Part shown: piece after piece, positions 28,257 through 30,735 of the stretch
Layout: every line of letters begins with the position of its first letter
How positions within the stretch are numbered: the first letter of the stretch is position 1
Virus record (IMG/VR): IMGVR_UViG_3300042465_002487
Span: 1-30,735 of that record
Reading direction: 5' to 3' (one strand)
From: a virus
DNA length: 30,735 nt
Program-made: the position numbers and the translations under genes
Notes under the pieces: generated by a model
Told to the model about the DNA's origin: nothing
Databases searched by the model: none
Seen by the model: only the letters and a program-made list of their open reading frames with translations

Positions 28257-30646
28257 CTAGAACGGTACAGATATTTATTGAAGCAATTGCAGGAAGTGGA
28301 AACTATAAGCAAATTGAGTTATTTAAAGATGAGAAAATTAATACTTCTTTGTCTACTCAAAATATTGCAGATCTTAGCAAGATATACACAGACTTTACAC
28401 AGTCTTTTACAGTACCTTGTTCACCAATAAACAACGCTATATTTAAGCATTTTTATAATGGAGATTTAGATGTAGCAGAAGATTTTGGGGTTCGTAGAAA
28501 CGCTTATATTGAGATTGACTACACACCGTTTAGAAGTGGGCGCATTCAATTAGAGGATAGTGTATTAACTAACAATAGACCAGAATTTTATACTATTACT
28601 TTTTACGGTGATATTTTAAGTTTAAAGGATACGTTTCAAGATGATAAGTTAAACTCATTAGATTACACTAATCTACTTGTTCCTAGTGATGGCATTGAGA
28701 TAAAGAATAGGGTTACAGATGGAGCTACAAACTACGATGTAAGGTTTCCGTTAATTAGTTCTAAAAGGTTGTGGAGTTATGGAGATGCAGCCAATACAGA
28801 TGTAAGTACAATTGCAGGAGCGATTAGCTACCAAGAGTTAAGTCCTGCTGTAAAAGTTAGTAAGATATTTGAAGCAATAGAAACAAAATATAATATTGAT
28901 TTTCAAGGTTTATTTTTAACTAACAAGCGATTTACTAATTGTTTTCTAGAGTGTAAGAATGGAGATAAACCACAAGCCGATGGTGAAGTAAGGATAGTTG
29001 ACTGGGACGAGTTAGCAACACAAGAAGAGGACGGTGGTATGAACGGCGCATCTTTTGGATTTATAAATGGTTCATGGGACACACCTTTAAACCAATTAAC
29101 TTATGGGCATCATCCTACATTCTCATTAGGTAGTGAACATATTTTAACTATAAGAGTAAGTGTTATTGAACCTACTGCGTTATTTACTGTTGATGTTTAT
29201 GACAATGGAGCGTATAGTCATTCTATTACTGGTAATGGTTCTAATGATAATGTGGATATTATTGTTTTTAGTGATTTAAATTCATTATCTATAAGTAGAA
29301 GTGTAAAGTTTACAATTAGAACAGACATAGCGTCAAATGTAGCAGTAGCTTTAGACTATAAAATATACGGTCATATTAATGCTTTAGGAGTTAGTTTAAA
29401 CGAAACTTTTTACATGACGGATGCTGTAACTAATTTTATACCATCTACTATAAACTTTGATTTAGCTATGTTGATGCCAGATATGACTATAATAGATTTC
29501 TTTAGTGGTGTCTTAAAACAATTTAATTTAACTTGTTACGCTATCGGAGTAGATACATTTCAGATTGAACCACTAGACGATTGGTATAATAAGGGTGCAA
29601 TTAGAGATATTACACAATATGTAAGTGAAGACAGTATTACAATCGAACGAGTAAAAAGATACAAGACCGTTTCATTTCAAAAACAACCGAGTGAATCATT
29701 TATGAATAGACAATACAAAGAACTATTCAATGAGGAGTATGGGGATTTAATGAGTAGCTATCCAGAGGGTGAGGGTGAGTATAATGTTAGCGTACCATTT
29801 GAAAATCTAATGTTTCAAAAATTCACGGGTACAAATTTACAAGTTGGTTACTGTTTAACAAAAGCACCAGATTTTAAACCGTATGTACCAAAGCCAATTT
29901 TATTGTACATGTACGATTCTCAAGCGTGTTCATTCAAGTTTTTTGATGGAACAAATTACGTTACTATTTCTAACTACCAACCATTTGGGCAAGACGTATT
30001 GCAAAGTGGAATTAAGTACTCATTAAATTGGGGAAGTAACACAAGTACTTTACATTTAACACCTATTGATAATTCAATATTTAAAGTTTATTACAGCGAG
30101 TATTTAAAAGCAATATTTAACAAAAAAAATAGGTTAGTAAAAGTAAATGCAATCTTTCCGATTAGCTTAATTACTAAGTTACGATTGAATGATAGGTTAA
30201 TAATTAGAGATATACGCTACATCATAAACGAGATTAATACAGACATCACAAGCGGAGATGTTAAGCTAGTTTTGATAAAGGATTTTAGAGCCGTTAAACC
30301 TGCTGGAAAAGTATTTGGTAAGATTCCAAAAGGTGGTGGTTCAATTGGTGTTTCTGTAATGAAGCCCAACAAAGTAAAAAGTGCTACATTGTCAACGGCA
30401 ACTACAGGAGTAACTTTATCAACAGCATCTATTACAGCAGATACAGAAGTAATAGTTACAGCTGTAACTAATCCAGACCCTTTAGATAATTTAATAGGTG
30501 AAGATTCTAGCGAGTTGATTGGTGAAACATTAGCAACTTTAAGAAGTGAAAACGGAACGGATATTAATATTTTGATTGACGTAGTTTACACACAAGACGA
30601 CGACACGACATACACAGAAACAATTGAAATACCACAAGAGGCATGA
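28253..30646 (+). CDS. Large tail-tip/baseplate protein (797 aa)
   Basis: The longest protein in the genome. The N-terminal domain has IADLSKIYTDFTQSFTVPCS followed by PINNAIFKHFYNGD, then NAYIEIDYTPFRSGRIQLED and ITFYGDILSLKDTFQDDKLN, a pattern that I recall from large tail proteins of Bacteroidota phages. A central module (about 300-370) looks like a beta-sandwich, possibly a carbohydrate-binding insertion. The region around MPDMTIIDFFSGVLKQFNLT and FQIEPLDDWYNKGAI is baseplate-hub-like (Tal-like). The C-terminal 100 residues are low-complexity Thr/Ser/Ala with acidic ends. It is the likely tail-tip hub. The gene runs across the circular join. Confidence 0.7.
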   Translation: MTRTVQIFIEAIAGSGNYKQIELFKDEKINTSLSTQNIADLSKIYTDFTQSFTVPCSPINNAIFKHFYNGDLDVAEDFGVRRNAYIEIDYTPFRSGRIQLEDSVLTNNRPEFYTITFYGDILSLKDTFQDDKLNSLDYTNLLVPSDGIEIKNRVTDGATNYDVRFPLISSKRLWSYGDAANTDVSTIAGAISYQELSPAVKVSKIFEAIETKYNIDFQGLFLTNKRFTNCFLECKNGDKPQADGEVRIVDWDELATQEEDGGMNGASFGFINGSWDTPLNQLTYGHHPTFSLGSEHILTIRVSVIEPTALFTVDVYDNGAYSHSITGNGSNDNVDIIVFSDLNSLSISRSVKFTIRTDIASNVAVALDYKIYGHINALGVSLNETFYMTDAVTNFIPSTINFDLAMLMPDMTIIDFFSGVLKQFNLTCYAIGVDTFQIEPLDDWYNKGAIRDITQYVSEDSITIERVKRYKTVSFQKQPSESFMNRQYKELFNEEYGDLMSSYPEGEGEYNVSVPFENLMFQKFTGTNLQVGYCLTKAPDFKPYVPKPILLYMYDSQACSFKFFDGTNYVTISNYQPFGQDVLQSGIKYSLNWGSNTSTLHLTPIDNSIFKVYYSEYLKAIFNKKNRLVKVNAIFPISLITKLRLNDRLIIRDIRYIINEINTDITSGDVKLVLIKDFRAVKPAGKVFGKIPKGGGSIGVSVMKPNKVKSATLSTATTGVTLSTASITADTEVIVTAVTNPDPLDNLIGEDSSELIGETLATLRSENGTDINILIDVVYTQDDDTTYTETIEIPQEA

Positions 30647-30735
30647 TAAAGCAAATAATTGAACTACTAAAAGTAGATAAGTTTTACGGGATTAGTGAAA
30701 CTATCGACTTCGCAAAAGGGAAGTACAAAATTGAG
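30609..30735. repeat. Terminal direct repeat, copy 2 (circular-join overlap)
   Basis: Identical to bases 1-127. See copy 1. Only one copy exists in the circular genome if the repeat is an assembly overlap. Confidence 0.95.
30643..30735 (+). CDS. 5' part of the 52-aa tail-operon protein (partial)
   Basis: The first 31 codons of the gene listed complete at 35-193, cut by the window end. Its ATG overlaps the stop of the large tail protein. It is not a separate gene. Confidence 0.85.
   Translation, partial: MIKQIIELLKVDKFYGISETIDFAKGKYKIE

Noticed and set aside
28601-28609. An inverted CGTAAAAAG copy in a tail gene as part of an origin
   Set aside because: A single isolated copy inside coding sequence is expected by chance in AT-rich DNA. 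Only the cluster at 15059-15419 is informative.
1-30735. Temperate lifestyle, tRNA genes or CRISPR arrays
   Set aside because: I found no integrase, excisionase, repressor pair, cloverleaf-like sequence or spaced palindromic repeats. Intergenic space is too small apart from the origin region, which is explained by iterons.

Overview
The window is a complete, circularly closed genome of a tailed bacteriophage with a siphovirus-type tail. The first 127 bases are repeated exactly as the last 127 bases (1-127 = 30609-30735), so the unique sequence is 30,608 bp and the two window ends join inside a tail gene. Every gene I can support is on the + strand. The DNA is AT-rich. Promoters fit the Bacteroidota pattern (TTG, 18-19 bp, TAnnTTTG), start codons usually follow A/T-rich leaders without a clear Shine-Dalgarno sequence, and the structural proteins belong to families I recall from Flavobacterium/Bacteroides phages and prophages. 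The host is therefore probably a member of the Bacteroidota. I see no integrase, repressor pair, tRNA, CRISPR array or reverse transcriptase, so a strictly lytic or non-integrating lifestyle fits best.

Layout, starting at the sigma-like gene. (a) 22094-24149: promoter, sigma-like regulator, a GIY-YIG homing endonuclease, a Cys-rich protein, a small lipoprotein and the small terminase. (b) 24146-30646 and, across the join, 35-2046: large terminase, tail-assembly chaperone with a -1 frameshift, tail-completion proteins, two large distal-tail proteins and the tape measure. (c) 2050-8549: prohead protease, scaffold candidate, decoration-like protein, major capsid, tail tube, portal fused to a MuF-like domain, and head-tail connector. 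(d) 8613-11248: fibre/lectin-like proteins, two small membrane proteins (holin candidates), M15 peptidase endolysin and a strong terminator. (e) 11382-13647: a promoter-driven accessory operon of small proteins, including a Gly-Asp-Ser-Tyr repeat protein and a ribbon-helix-helix candidate. (f) 13715-15052: metallophosphoesterase-like protein and a small partner. (g) 15053-15580: the only long gene-free stretch, with an iteron-type replication origin, an AT-rich tract, a promoter and a structured leader RNA. (h) 15581-19638: replication genes (a mini-protein duplicating the helicase N-terminus, SF3 helicase, SF2 helicase with zinc ribbon, VRR-NUC nuclease). (i) 19677-22041: a second promoter and a recombination/accessory operon with a Rad52/Sak-like annealing protein and small membrane and DNA-binding proteins.

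Working model, by inference: host sigma factor reads the TAnnTTTG promoters at 11382, 15438, 19677 and 22094. The SF3 helicase opens the origin at the CGTAAAAA repeats, and the SF2 helicase, VRR-NUC nuclease and annealing protein process replication or recombination intermediates. The sigma-like protein turns on the late packaging, tail, head and lysis run that ends at the terminator at 11309-11336. The least explained parts are the leader between the origin and the replication genes (two interleaved inverted repeats able to form a pseudoknot or an attenuator), the helical-phase iteron array beside it, and the tandem duplication of the helicase N-terminal domain.
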